20,468 nt of DNA from assembly GCA_018364455.1 (NCBI GenBank), contig JAGZLW010000034.1, forward strand, positions 1 through 20,468. Direction: 5' to 3'. Shown here one piece after another: positions 6,413 through 13,662 of the stretch (its first letter is position 1; every line of letters begins with the position of its first letter). Below the pieces are notes generated by a model that searched no databases, was not told the DNA's origin, and saw only the letters and a list, made by a program, of their open reading frames with translations. The translations under genes and the position numbers were made by a program. The DNA comes from Streptococcus mitis (GTDB taxonomy: Bacteria; Bacillota; Bacilli; Lactobacillales; Streptococcaceae).

Positions 6413-7564
6413 TTATGCTTGATAACGTTTCACACCATCTAGATACGTAGCTACCAATTCCAAATCTTTGTCTAAAACAATAAAATCTGCATCATAACCT
6501 TCACGAATTTGTCCACAGACATCGTCAATATTAACAGATTTTGCTGGGTTAAGGCTAGCCATCATGACCGCTTCGTGTGGATTTGCAATACCCCACTCGA
6601 CTACATTTCTCATACCATCTTTAAGTTTGAGGATAGAACCTGCCAAATTACCAGTAGATTTGAGACGTGCAGTTCCATTTGCTACTACAACAGGGAATTC
6701 TCCCAACATATAGTCACCGTCTTCAAGCCCACCAGCTGTCATACAGTCCGTAATAAGAGCGATGTTTTCTGTCCCCTTTTGCTTAAGTAAAATCTCACAA
6801 GCTTTTGGATCTACGTGATAACCATCACAAATCAATTCTGCGTAAGTATGTGGGAGCTCATACATAGCTCCTACCATACCGAGCTCGCGGTGTGTTAAAC
6901 CACGCATCCCATTATAGGCATGTACCCATACACTAGCTCCAGCATCAACTGCCTTCTTAGCTTGTTCAAATGTCGCATCTGAGTGTCCAAGTGCAACTGT
7001 CACACCTTCACCTGTAATAGTACGTACAAAATCTTCCACCCCATCACGTTCTGGTGCAATAGCGATTTTATTTAGCATCCCTTTTGCAGCATCTTGCCAA
7101 GAATGAAACTCCTCAACACCCGGGTCTCTCATATAAGTTGGATTTTGCGCCCCCTTAAAAGTTTCTGTGAAATATGGACCTTCATAATAAATCCCACGAA
7201 TCTTAGCACCTGTTGCTTCTTTATAATGGTTTCCAAGATTTTCAGTGACTGCAAGCAATTGCTCATAAGTGGCTGTTAAAGTTGTGGGCAAGAAACTGGT
7301 GACACCGGTACTAAGAAGTCCTTCACTCATAGTATGCAATGTACCTTCAATGTTGTTGTCCATCACATCTACACCTGCATATCCATGAATATGAGTATCC
7401 ACAAGACCTGGTGCAATGCTATAACCAGTATAGTCAAGAACCTCTGCTCCTTCAGGAATTTGATACACATGTTTCCCAAATTTGCCATCAACAAGTTCTA
7501 AGTACCCACCGCGACGAATGCCAAATGGATAGAAAAACTGATCCGCTTTAACGTAATTAGGCAT
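6413..7564 (-). CDS. nagA: N-acetylglucosamine-6-phosphate deacetylase NagA
   Basis: This 383-residue protein removes the acetyl group from GlcNAc-6-phosphate, giving glucosamine-6-phosphate for glycolysis or cell-wall synthesis. The amidohydrolase features are all present: metal-binding HxH at His58 and His60 (DTHIHG), Glu128 (EGPY), His194 (GHS), His215 (VHAYNGM), and the catalytic Asp273 (ITDCMTAGG). Substrate residues are suggested by DGYH at 247-250. Length and motif order are those of the family. An AGGAGG lies eight bases before the ATG. It is a single-gene unit with its own sigma-A promoter and a probable NagR operator, so it should be induced by amino sugars. NagB and NagR are not in the window. 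Confidence 0.96.
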   Translation of the reverse strand: MPNYVKADQFFYPFGIRRGGYLELVDGKFGKHVYQIPEGAEVLDYTGYSIAPGLVDTHIHGYAGVDVMDNNIEGTLHTMSEGLLSTGVTSFLPTTLTATYEQLLAVTENLGNHYKEATGAKIRGIYYEGPYFTETFKGAQNPTYMRDPGVEEFHSWQDAAKGMLNKIAIAPERDGVEDFVRTITGEGVTVALGHSDATFEQAKKAVDAGASVWVHAYNGMRGLTHRELGMVGAMYELPHTYAELICDGYHVDPKACEILLKQKGTENIALITDCMTAGGLEDGDYMLGEFPVVVANGTARLKSTGNLAGSILKLKDGMRNVVEWGIANPHEAVMMASLNPAKSVNIDDVCGQIREGYDADFIVLDKDLELVATYLDGVKRYQA

Positions 7565-7614
7565 AATAATGACCTCCTTAAAAGATTACTTTTGATATTT
7601 ATTATGTCAATTAC

Positions 7615-7643
7615 ATTATAAACCTTTCTGATTCATTTGTAAA
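7615..7643 (-). promoter_or_regulatory. nagA promoter
   Basis: The -35 TTTACA (7638-7643) and -10 TATAAT (7615-7620) are separated by 17 bp. Confidence 0.85.
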
Positions 7644-7655
7644 TGGTATAGACCT
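7644..7655. promoter_or_regulatory. NagR (GntR/HutC family) operator candidate
   Basis: TGGTATAGACCT contains GTATAGAC, which fits the GTNTANAC signature of HutC-type GntR regulators and resembles the dre boxes bound by NagR before nag genes in Firmicutes. It directly abuts the nagA -35 box. Confidence 0.75.
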
Positions 7656-7671
7656 ATTTTCTAGAGATATT

Positions 7672-7699
7672 TTAAAAGAGCTGGATTTCTCCAACTCTT
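7672..7699 (-). terminator. Intrinsic terminator of oatA
   Basis: A 10-bp stem (7676-7685 with 7690-7699, one wobble) with a GAAA tetraloop on the minus strand, ended by a short TTTT, lies 16 bases after the oatA stop codon. Confidence 0.78.
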
Positions 7700-7715
7700 C
7701 TCTTTTTAATACACG

Positions 7716-9533
7716 TTATTTTGATTTGACTGGCTTGTCTTTAGCTGTTTGCAAGGCTGTAGCAATGGTCTCTGCATACAATTTTGCTCCGGCTTCAATT
7801 TTGCTAGTGTCACTTCCAAAATGGACTTGGTCTGTCCCAGTCCAAATTTCTGGATGTTCCTTAGCAACTTGATTCCAATCTGCTATCGTGATATAAGGAG
7901 TCTTCTCTGCCAATTCTCTCATATAGGCAGCAGCCTTCTCAACGATTGCATAGGTCTCTTTTGTCTTATCTCCCTCATAAGGAGTCACCAAAACCATATG
8001 GTGGCCCTTAGGAAGATTTTTCACGATACTATCCCAATCTTCCTTGTAATTTTCAGGATTATTTACCCCTGTTGCAATGACCACCATCTTAGGTAAAAAT
8101 TTATTCTGGCTATTATTTAGCATGATTTCATTGGCAGTCTTGGTTGTTCTGCTGACCTGCGCGTTAATCTGTGCTCCAGGAAGGGCTGTCTGCAGGGCTG
8201 TATTTGCCCTTAAAGCCACTGAGTCACCAATTAACATAGTGCCATCAGCAATTCCTAAACTATCAGCTTCTGCCCGTTCTGTCATCACCTTGGTTTGGCT
8301 AATATTTGTTGCAGCTTGCTTCAAACCATTGACAGTCAAGTCTGTCTCAAACGCTCCCACTTGTGGTGCCAACAAAGTCACTAAGAAGACAATGAAGGCC
8401 AAGATTCCTGTACTTGTTGCAAGAATTGCGTGAATATAAGGCAGGGGACGAAGAGTTTGTAAAACAGGTGTGTTCTTGCCTGCAATCCACGGCTCCAATA
8501 CATAAAATGAAAGACTGGCAAATCCATAAGAAAAAATCAAAGTCAGTAACACAGCAAAAAGATTTGATGTCAACTGTGAGAATATGATATAGAAAGGCCA
8601 ATGGAAGAGATAAACTGCATAGCTAGTATCTGCTAAAAAGCTGATAATTTTTGGCTCCTGTATATGATGTGTCTTTTCATGTAAGACACGCGCCGCCAGA
8701 ATCATAGCAAGGGCTGCAAGACTGGCAAGCAAGAAGCCGATAAGATAAGCAAAGAGATAGGTAAATTTGACAAAGAAGGTCAAAATGAGTAAGAAGCCAA
8801 AACCTCCTGCAAAAATCAACAGGGTCTTTCGTAAATCCCAGATTTTATTCAACTGCTTGACGAGGGAAGTCGTCTGACGAACGCCTACAATCGTTGCTAG
8901 GATACTTCCCAAAAAGAATGGATAGACATGAGTTAAACTAGAGAAGTAAACAGAGGAATAAGAGGTCACTAGAAAACTACCAATAAACATGGAGAAGAAA
9001 CTAATCAAGAAGGCAGCAGTTGATAAGAGAAAAACCATCCCTCTCAACTGACCATTTGACCTAGACTGCTTGGATAAGAACCAAACTGCCAATCCCCAGA
9101 GTATATAGTAGTGTACCTCAACAGCCAAGCTCCAATTATGAACAAACAAATGAGGAATGAACTGTGATTCATAACTCCCACCTGTTAGAAGTTCATAGAA
9201 GTTGGTCATAAAGCCTAAAACACCAGCAATCTGACCCCCAATTCCAGCCACATAATCTTGGCGAACTAGAAAGGTAAAGGGCATGGTTACCAAGACCATC
9301 AAAACCACAGGTGGCACGATACGATAAAAGCGTCTCCTAAAAAATCCAACCAAATCAATTTCATGATTTTTAGAAAATTCTTCGATGAGTAGAGCTGTAA
9401 TCAGGAAACCTGAAAATGTGAAAAAGACATCTACCCCGAAAAATCCTCCAGGAAAGATGGTCTGAAAGAAGTGATACAAGAGTACCAAAAGTAAACCTGT
9501 AATCCTAATCAAGGAAAACCATTTAATGCGCAT
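7716..9533 (-). CDS. oatA: Peptidoglycan O-acetyltransferase OatA (Adr)
   Basis: This 605-residue membrane enzyme adds acetyl groups to the C6 hydroxyl of MurNAc, which blocks lysozyme. The N-terminal acyltransferase-3 domain (about 1-390) has many membrane helices and the family motifs LYHFF (His21), RRRFYRIVPP (67-75) and HNWSLAVEVHYY (132-143). The extracellular SGNH domain (about 400-590) has GDSV with Ser438, GVNN at 489-492 and DQVH with Asp568 and His571; these are the triad numbers I recall for the pneumococcal enzyme. In that organism the gene is known as adr because loss lowers beta-lactam resistance. Its Shine-Dalgarno is weak (AAGGAAG, 13 bases away). It is transcribed alone. Confidence 0.94.
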   Translation of the reverse strand: MRIKWFSLIRITGLLLVLLYHFFQTIFPGGFFGVDVFFTFSGFLITALLIEEFSKNHEIDLVGFFRRRFYRIVPPVVLMVLVTMPFTFLVRQDYVAGIGGQIAGVLGFMTNFYELLTGGSYESQFIPHLFVHNWSLAVEVHYYILWGLAVWFLSKQSRSNGQLRGMVFLLSTAAFLISFFSMFIGSFLVTSYSSVYFSSLTHVYPFFLGSILATIVGVRQTTSLVKQLNKIWDLRKTLLIFAGGFGFLLILTFFVKFTYLFAYLIGFLLASLAALAMILAARVLHEKTHHIQEPKIISFLADTSYAVYLFHWPFYIIFSQLTSNLFAVLLTLIFSYGFASLSFYVLEPWIAGKNTPVLQTLRPLPYIHAILATSTGILAFIVFLVTLLAPQVGAFETDLTVNGLKQAATNISQTKVMTERAEADSLGIADGTMLIGDSVALRANTALQTALPGAQINAQVSRTTKTANEIMLNNSQNKFLPKMVVIATGVNNPENYKEDWDSIVKNLPKGHHMVLVTPYEGDKTKETYAIVEKAAAYMRELAEKTPYITIADWNQVAKEHPEIWTGTDQVHFGSDTSKIEAGAKLYAETIATALQTAKDKPVKSK

Positions 9534-9553
9534 ACGAGTTTATTCTTCCTTTC

Positions 9554-9595
9554 ATTGTACACTTTATTCTATCAAAAAAAGAAGAAAAATCCCAA
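9554..9595 (-). promoter_or_regulatory. oatA promoter region (ambiguous)
   Basis: Two -10-like boxes are seen on the minus strand: TAGAAT (9566-9571) with TTGGGA (9590-9595) at 18 bp, and TACAAT (9554-9559) without a good -35. The first -35 would lie inside the downstream arm of the tgt terminator. Confidence 0.4.
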
Positions 9596-9614
9596 GAGAA
9601 AACTTAGGATTTTT
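9580..9614 (-). terminator. Intrinsic terminator of tgt
   Basis: A 12-bp stem (9585-9596 with 9603-9614, one wobble) with a 6-nt loop is followed by a T-rich tract on the minus strand. It lies about 30 bases after the tgt stop codon. Both arms end in A/T runs, so it might work in both directions. Confidence 0.88.
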
Positions 9615-9630
9615 AGCTGGATTTTTAGCT
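9607..9630. repeat. Tandem duplication of a 12-bp unit
   Basis: GGATTTTTAGCT occurs twice in direct succession (9607-9618 and 9619-9630). The first copy includes most of one arm of the tgt terminator. Confidence 0.9.
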
Positions 9631-9645
9631 TATATCAATTCCATT

Positions 9646-10788
9646 TTAGAAATTACGTCCTGATTTATTATAGCCATATTTTTCAACAAAATACTCACGG
9701 AATTCCAAGAGATTGTCATCCATGATGGCTTGTCGCACTTGCTTCATCAGGTTAAGCAAGAAGTAAAGATTGTGGTAGCTAGTCAAGCGAATACCAAAGG
9801 TTTCATCAGCTTTGAGCAGGTGACGAAGGTAGGCGCGTGTATAGTTCTTACATGTGTAGCAATCACACTCAGGATCCAGTGGTGTAAAGTCCTCAGCAAA
9901 CTGAGCATTTTTGACAACCAAACGACCTTGACTGGTCATACAAGTCCCATTACGAGCGATTCGAGTCGGCAAGACACAGTCAAACATATCCACCCCACGA
10001 ATCACCCCATCAATCAAGCTATCTGGCGCTCCCACTCCCATCAGATAACGAGGTTTATTTTCAGGTAGCAGTTGGGTTGTGAAGTCCAAGACGGCATTCA
10101 TCTCTTCGTGGGTTTCTCCCACCGCCAAACCACCGATAGAGTAACCTGGAAAGTCCATGCTGACAAGGTCATGAGCTGATTGGCGACGCAGGTCTTCAAA
10201 TCCCGCCCCCTGCACAATCCCAAACAAACCTTGGTCATGTGGACGACGGTGAGCCTTCAAACCACGCTCAGCCCAACGACTGGTACGCTCGATTGATTTC
10301 TTAACGTAGTCGTATGGTTGATAAAACTGAGGACATTCGTCAAAGGACATCATGATATCTGAACCCAAATTATTCTGAATAGAGATGGCTTTTTCTGGCG
10401 ATAGGAACATCTTAGAACCATTGAGATGGTTTTTAAAGGTTACTCCTTCTTCTGTGATATTACGGCTATCTGCTAAGGAATAAACCTGAAAACCACCACT
10501 ATCTGTCAAAATTGGTTGGTCCCAATTCATGAACTTGTGGAGACCACCTGCGCGTGCGATGAGTTCATCTCCAGGACGAAGCCAGAGATGATAGGTGTTT
10601 GACAGGATAATTCCCGAACCCATCTCCTTCAATTCTTCAGGCGACTGAGTTTTGACAGTGGCTTGTGTCCCAACTGGCATAAACATAGGTGTTGGGAAGG
10701 TGCCGTGGGGAGTGATGATTTCTCCCAGACGAGCTCCTGTGTGTTTTTCTTTCTTAATCAAACGGTATTTGATTGGTGAATCTGACAT
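9646..10788 (-). CDS. tgt: Queuine/preQ1 tRNA-guanine transglycosylase Tgt
   Basis: This 380-residue enzyme exchanges the guanine at position 34 of tRNAs with GUN anticodons for the queuosine precursor preQ1. The full set of family residues is present: Asp96 (TDSGGFQ), Asp150 (FDECPQ), the substrate loop GGLAVGE (219-225), the nucleophile Asp270 (MFDCVLPTR), and a zinc site Cys308-Cys310-Cys313 with His339 (CDCYTC...YHN). Length is standard. A GGAGG lies six bases before the ATG. Target tRNAs with GUN anticodons (Tyr GUA, His GUG) are encoded at the right end of this window. The gene is divergent from the membrane protein at 10905. Confidence 0.97.
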   Translation of the reverse strand: MSDSPIKYRLIKKEKHTGARLGEIITPHGTFPTPMFMPVGTQATVKTQSPEELKEMGSGIILSNTYHLWLRPGDELIARAGGLHKFMNWDQPILTDSGGFQVYSLADSRNITEEGVTFKNHLNGSKMFLSPEKAISIQNNLGSDIMMSFDECPQFYQPYDYVKKSIERTSRWAERGLKAHRRPHDQGLFGIVQGAGFEDLRRQSAHDLVSMDFPGYSIGGLAVGETHEEMNAVLDFTTQLLPENKPRYLMGVGAPDSLIDGVIRGVDMFDCVLPTRIARNGTCMTSQGRLVVKNAQFAEDFTPLDPECDCYTCKNYTRAYLRHLLKADETFGIRLTSYHNLYFLLNLMKQVRQAIMDDNLLEFREYFVEKYGYNKSGRNF

Positions 10789-10848
10789 TTTTTACCTCCG
10801 AAGCTGGGAAAGACAGTCCCAGTTCATACTTTGTGCCCAAGGGCATAC
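10789..10848 (-). promoter_or_regulatory. tgt 5' leader with two hairpins
   Basis: From the predicted start at about 10848 the leader is about 60 nt. It can form a short hairpin (TGCCC 10835-10845 region paired with GGGCA) and a second one with a 6-bp stem (CTGGGA/TCCCAG, 10804-10822) just before the GGAGG. It does not match the preQ1 riboswitch classes as I know them. Confidence 0.45.
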
Positions 10849-10854
10849 TGTATG

Positions 10855-10883
10855 ATTTTATCAAAAAAAGCTGGAACTGTCAC
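10855..10883 (-). promoter_or_regulatory. tgt promoter
   Basis: The -35 GTGACA (10878-10883) and -10 TAAAAT (10855-10860) are separated by 17 bp. Confidence 0.72.
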
Positions 10884-10898
10884 GAACTATGGTATAAT
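10871..10898 (+). promoter_or_regulatory. Promoter of the plus-strand membrane protein gene
   Basis: TGGTATAAT (10890-10898) is an extended -10 box; a weak -35 (CTGGAA, 10871-10876) lies 16 bp upstream. The tgt -35 box lies within this spacer, so the two divergent promoters overlap. The -10 box ends only 6 bases before the ATG. Confidence 0.75.
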
Positions 10899-10904
10899 GA
10901 GAGA

Positions 10905-11762
10905 ATGAAATACCCAAAAATTGATTTAAAAACCGTTCGTCTGCAGGCTAGACAATTTCAATCTGAAAATCCCCGCCTCTTTCTCGTCTATCTCTTACCT
11001 AGTATACTGGTCATCTTGTCTGGCTTCCTCAATCCCTTAGAGCGCATCAACGAGAGTGTTTTAGAACAACCCTTTGTAAGCGTGTTTGGCCATGTATTCC
11101 AAGCCTACCTTTTTCCACTATTAGTCTCCTTTATCGGAGCTATTCTTCTAACCAGTTCAGTCTATACAACCCTAAAACTCATCAAGAATCCAGATACAGA
11201 ACTATCCGTCAAAAATAGTCTTACTCTCTTTAACGAAGTACACTTTTCACAAACCTTTTTGACTCTACTTCTCAAACGTTTCTATCTCTTCTTATGGAGC
11301 ATTCCTAGTTTGCTTGGGATTTACCTCCTTTTTTACAGTAGCTTTCTAGCAAAGAAATTCGTTGCAATCCATCCTGAATTTCCCAATCTGGATCTCTCGT
11401 CAGTTGAAACGGAGCGTTTCCTCATGACCTTTGGTCTCTATTTTCTAGCAAGTATCCTCTTGATGATTGTCGGAAATAGTCTCTATATTCCACAATACTA
11501 TGCCTATTCGCAGGTAGAATTTCTCCTCTGTGACACCCTAGACTTAGGACAAGCCAAACCAGGACAAATCCTTAAAACCAGCCGTTTCTTAATGAAAGGT
11601 TACAAAATTCAGCGCTTTATTCTAGACCTACAACTCCTTCCTTGGTATTTCCTCAATTGGATTACCTTTGGAATTGCTAGTTTTTCACTCCTACCCTACA
11701 TTCAAATCAATAAAATAATTTTCTACCGAGCAGTACTGGCTCGAAAACGTCCAAAAGCTTGA
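10905..11762 (+). CDS. Integral membrane protein, DUF975-like
   Basis: This 285-residue hydrophobic protein of unknown function has five or six membrane segments, at about residues 23-42, 62-88, 116-142, 168-195 and 232-260. A soluble, basic start (MKYPKIDLKTVRLQARQ) and a basic end (ARKRPKA) suggest both termini are cytoplasmic. It resembles DUF975 family proteins, but I am only fairly sure of the family. An in-frame upstream extension to 10773 is rejected because it lies before the promoter and runs into tgt. There is no Shine-Dalgarno and the promoter points to a leaderless mRNA. It is the only plus-strand gene in the window. Confidence 0.8.
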   Translation: MKYPKIDLKTVRLQARQFQSENPRLFLVYLLPSILVILSGFLNPLERINESVLEQPFVSVFGHVFQAYLFPLLVSFIGAILLTSSVYTTLKLIKNPDTELSVKNSLTLFNEVHFSQTFLTLLLKRFYLFLWSIPSLLGIYLLFYSSFLAKKFVAIHPEFPNLDLSSVETERFLMTFGLYFLASILLMIVGNSLYIPQYYAYSQVEFLLCDTLDLGQAKPGQILKTSRFLMKGYKIQRFILDLQLLPWYFLNWITFGIASFSLLPYIQINKIIFYRAVLARKRPKA

Positions 11763-11785
11763 AGGTTGTTCCCTCAAGCTTTTTT
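11753..11785 (+). terminator. Intrinsic terminator of the membrane protein gene
   Basis: A perfect 10-bp stem (11753-11762 with 11774-11783) with an 11-nt loop and T6 follows; the stop codon is inside the first arm. It lies between two convergent genes and may serve pcp from the other side, with only four T there. Confidence 0.9.
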
Positions 11786-11788
11786 CTA

Positions 11789-12433
11789 TCAATGAGTTTC
11801 TCCGCCTACCAACTTGAGGTCCTGATCTCCATGTTCGATAATGGCGCCGATTGCCGCTTCTATCCCTCGCCTAATATCCACTAAACTCATAGCTGGGGTA
11901 GTCGGTCGATTCACCACCTGTTCCATCATATAAGGAATATGCATAAAACCTGCCTTAACATGTGGAAATTTCTTTTCTACCAAATAGAGGGCCTGATACA
12001 TCAAATGATTGCAGACAAAAGTCCCTGCCGTATTGGAAACAGAGGCCGGCAATCCCTCTTTTTTTATAGCTTGAACCATCGCTTTAATCGGCAAATTACT
12101 AAAGTAGGCCGAAGCACCATCCGGGCGAATAGGAAGGTCAATCGGTTGGTTACCATCATTATCAGGAATGCGTGCATCGTCTTGGTTAATGGCCACTCGT
12201 TCAGGCGTCAAGCTAGATCTTCCACCAGCTTGGCCGATACAAAGGACAAAGTCAGGTTGATAACGACTCATCTCTTCTTCCAATACTTGGGCCGATTTGT
12301 GAAAGACTGTTGGTACTTCTAGCCAGCTGACCTCAGCGCCATGGATTTCAGATGGCAAACCTTTAATGGCCTCCAAAGCTGGATTGACCTTTTCCCCTCC
12401 AAAGGGCTCAAAACCTGTCACTAATACTTTCAT
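11789..12433 (-). CDS. pcp: Pyrrolidone-carboxylate peptidase Pcp
   Basis: This 214-residue cysteine peptidase (family C15) removes an N-terminal pyroglutamate from peptides in the cytoplasm. The catalytic triad is visible: Glu78 in LTPERVA, Cys141 in GTFVCNHLMY and His165 in AGFMHIPY. The N-terminal VTGFEPFGG (5-13) is the family signature. Length is typical. A GAGGAG lies six bases before the ATG, and an extended -10 is seen upstream. It is transcribed as a single gene, convergent with the membrane protein at 10905. Confidence 0.96.
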   Translation of the reverse strand: MKVLVTGFEPFGGEKVNPALEAIKGLPSEIHGAEVSWLEVPTVFHKSAQVLEEEMSRYQPDFVLCIGQAGGRSSLTPERVAINQDDARIPDNDGNQPIDLPIRPDGASAYFSNLPIKAMVQAIKKEGLPASVSNTAGTFVCNHLMYQALYLVEKKFPHVKAGFMHIPYMMEQVVNRPTTPAMSLVDIRRGIEAAIGAIIEHGDQDLKLVGGETH

Positions 12434-12480
12434 TTCTAACTCCTCAAAACTAATTCAATGAGACTTTTTTCTTAAAAACA

Positions 12481-12486
12481 AGTATA
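12481..12486 (-). promoter_or_regulatory. Extended -10 promoter of pcp
   Basis: TGTTATACT on the minus strand (-10 TATACT at 12481-12486) is a good extended -10; there is no clear -35. Confidence 0.68.
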
Positions 12487-12545
12487 ACATATTTCTCTTC
12501 TTCTGGAGTGAAAAGGACTAGCGAGACTAAGATTGACCTTTGAAC

Positions 12546-12908
12546 TTATTTAAAGAGAAAAATACTAATCAAGGCCAAAATAGCTGGTCCACCTTGCTTC
12601 AAAATAATTTTCTTATCCGCTGTTAGAGAGCCATAAGCCGCAGCACCAATCACAAATAAGACAAAAATAGTCACAATTTCTAAATTCTGTGAGAAATAAA
12701 TCCCATACAGGAGAAAGACTCCTAGCAGAGCATTATAAATCCCTTGATTTTTAAACAATGAACTTACTGACGGACGAGCCAGTTCTTCCTTGTCCATGTT
12801 AAAGACACGACTAGTCGCATCTGATTGCGTTGCAATACTTTCCAAATAAAAAATGTAAAAATGCTCCAAAGCAACAATCGTTGCTAAAATGATTGTCATA
12901 ATTGACAT
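12546..12908 (-). CDS. DUF1304 family membrane protein
   Basis: This 120-residue membrane protein has about four hydrophobic segments (residues 1-20, 56-72, 76-92 and 105-119). A conserved loop rich in charged residues follows the first (FNMDKEELARPSVSSLFKNQGIYN). I recognise the DUF1304 family; its function is unknown. It lies 10 bp after the MarR gene with an AAGGAG Shine-Dalgarno, so the two are one operon and the MarR protein probably controls it. I see no clear terminator in the 60 bases after it. Confidence 0.87.
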   Translation of the reverse strand: MSIMTIILATIVALEHFYIFYLESIATQSDATSRVFNMDKEELARPSVSSLFKNQGIYNALLGVFLLYGIYFSQNLEIVTIFVLFVIGAAAYGSLTADKKIILKQGGPAILALISIFLFK

Positions 12909-12918
12909 CTATTTCTCC

Positions 12919-13344
12919 TTAAATTTCTATATTTTCAATACCCAAAACCAATTTATTTACTAAACGGCTGAGTTCTGTTCTTTCAGACTCTGTTAAGATA
13001 CTTTCCATCTCTTCCTTAACCTTGATATGTTGCAGAGGGGGATTCACCACTAACTGCTCCTTGGCATACTTCGTAGCCTCTACCAAGACTTCTCGCTGAT
13101 TTTCAGGATTACGATGACGCTCCACCAAACCTTCCTTTTCCAGAATTTTAAAATGTCGGGTCAAAGCAGCCTGATCAATCTTCAAACGCTCCTGAACCGC
13201 TATTTGATTACAAGGGGAATGCTTCAGCAAAAATAATAAAATCTGATACCGTGTCAAACTAATCCCAAGTCTTTTTTCAAACAATTGCGTACTCGCTTGC
13301 TCAGACAAGCGGAGTTGATAAAGTAAATCTTGAATCTCTAACAT
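12919..13344 (-). CDS. MarR family transcriptional regulator
   Basis: This 141-residue protein has the winged helix-turn-helix of MarR regulators: the recognition region QIAVQERLKIDQAALTRHFKILEKEGLVERHRNPENQREVLV (about 47-88) contains the DQ-ALTRHxxxLExxGLVxR pattern and the wing, flanked by the N- and C-terminal helices used for dimer formation. The ligand is unknown. It heads a two-gene operon with the DUF1304 membrane protein. Two near-palindromic sites overlap its promoter start point, so self-repression is likely. Confidence 0.92.
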   Translation of the reverse strand: MLEIQDLLYQLRLSEQASTQLFEKRLGISLTRYQILLFLLKHSPCNQIAVQERLKIDQAALTRHFKILEKEGLVERHRNPENQREVLVEATKYAKEQLVVNPPLQHIKVKEEMESILTESERTELSRLVNKLVLGIENIEI

Positions 13345-13360
13345 TTCTTCCTTCTTTCTG

Positions 13361-13387
13361 TTGACTTATCAATAATTGACTAATCAA
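13361..13387. promoter_or_regulatory. Two tandem MarR-type operators
   Basis: Two 12-bp imperfect palindromes, TTGACTTATCAA (13361-13372) and TTGACTAATCAA (13376-13387), are separated by 3 bp. The second touches the -10 box. They probably bind the adjacent MarR protein. Confidence 0.78.
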
Positions 13388-13415
13388 GTATAATATAAAG
13401 TAAAATAGATTGCAA
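13387..13415 (-). promoter_or_regulatory. Promoter of the MarR-DUF1304 operon
   Basis: The -35 TTGCAA (13410-13415) and -10 TATACT (13387-13392) are separated by 17 bp. Confidence 0.85.
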
Positions 13416-13436
13416 GAATTATGCTTCAATCATTAC

Positions 13437-13456
13437 AAAATGGTAACTTCCATTTT
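13437..13456. repeat. Small inverted repeat
   Basis: A perfect 7-bp inverted repeat AAAATGG/CCATTTT with a 6-nt loop lies between the MarR promoter and the BOX element. It has no proper T run, so a terminator role is unlikely. Confidence 0.6.
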
Positions 13457-13468
13457 CCATCCATATTG

Positions 13469-13581
13469 ATACTCAATGAAAATCAAAGAGCAAACTAGGA
13501 AGCTATCCGTAGGTTGCTCAAAGCACAGCTTTGAGATTGCAGATAAAACTGACGTGGTTTGAAGAGATTTTCGAAGAGTAT
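13469..13581 (+). repeat. BOX element (boxA-boxC form)
   Basis: The 113-bp sequence starts ATACTCAATGAAAATCAAAG and ends GAAGAGATTTTCGAAGAGTAT, the known ends of pneumococcal BOX repeats, with ATACTC/GAGTAT as terminal inverted repeats. The boxA part is followed almost at once by boxC (TGACGTGGTTTGAAGAG), so boxB copies are missing. BOX elements mark S. pneumoniae and close relatives and can be mobilised. Confidence 0.93.
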
Positions 13582-13586
13582 GACAA

Positions 13587-13638
13587 AGAAAAAACGAACG
13601 AGACTCGCTTCCTATCACGAAAGCTAGATCTCATTCGT
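13587..13638 (-). terminator. Intrinsic terminator of the Sip-like gene
   Basis: A 10-bp stem (13594-13603 with 13629-13638, one wobble) encloses an inner 6-bp hairpin (GCTTTC/GGAAGC on the minus strand) and is followed by a T run. It lies 25 bases after the stop codon. Confidence 0.85.
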
Positions 13639-13662
13639 CAAAATGATATTACCAAGTCTGGT

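Noticed and set aside
8077..8433. Open frame of 118 codons on the plus strand inside oatA
   Set aside because: It is antisense to the conserved SGNH domain of OatA, with no start signals.
10789..10848. A preQ1 riboswitch before tgt
   Set aside because: I could not find the preQ1-I or preQ1-II features; it is kept only as an unknown leader.
10773..10904. N-terminal extension of the plus-strand membrane protein
   Set aside because: It overlaps tgt and lies upstream of the -10 box that drives the gene.
13437..13456. Terminator for the MarR region
   Set aside because: The stem has only 7 bp and no T run longer than four, and no gene ends nearby.
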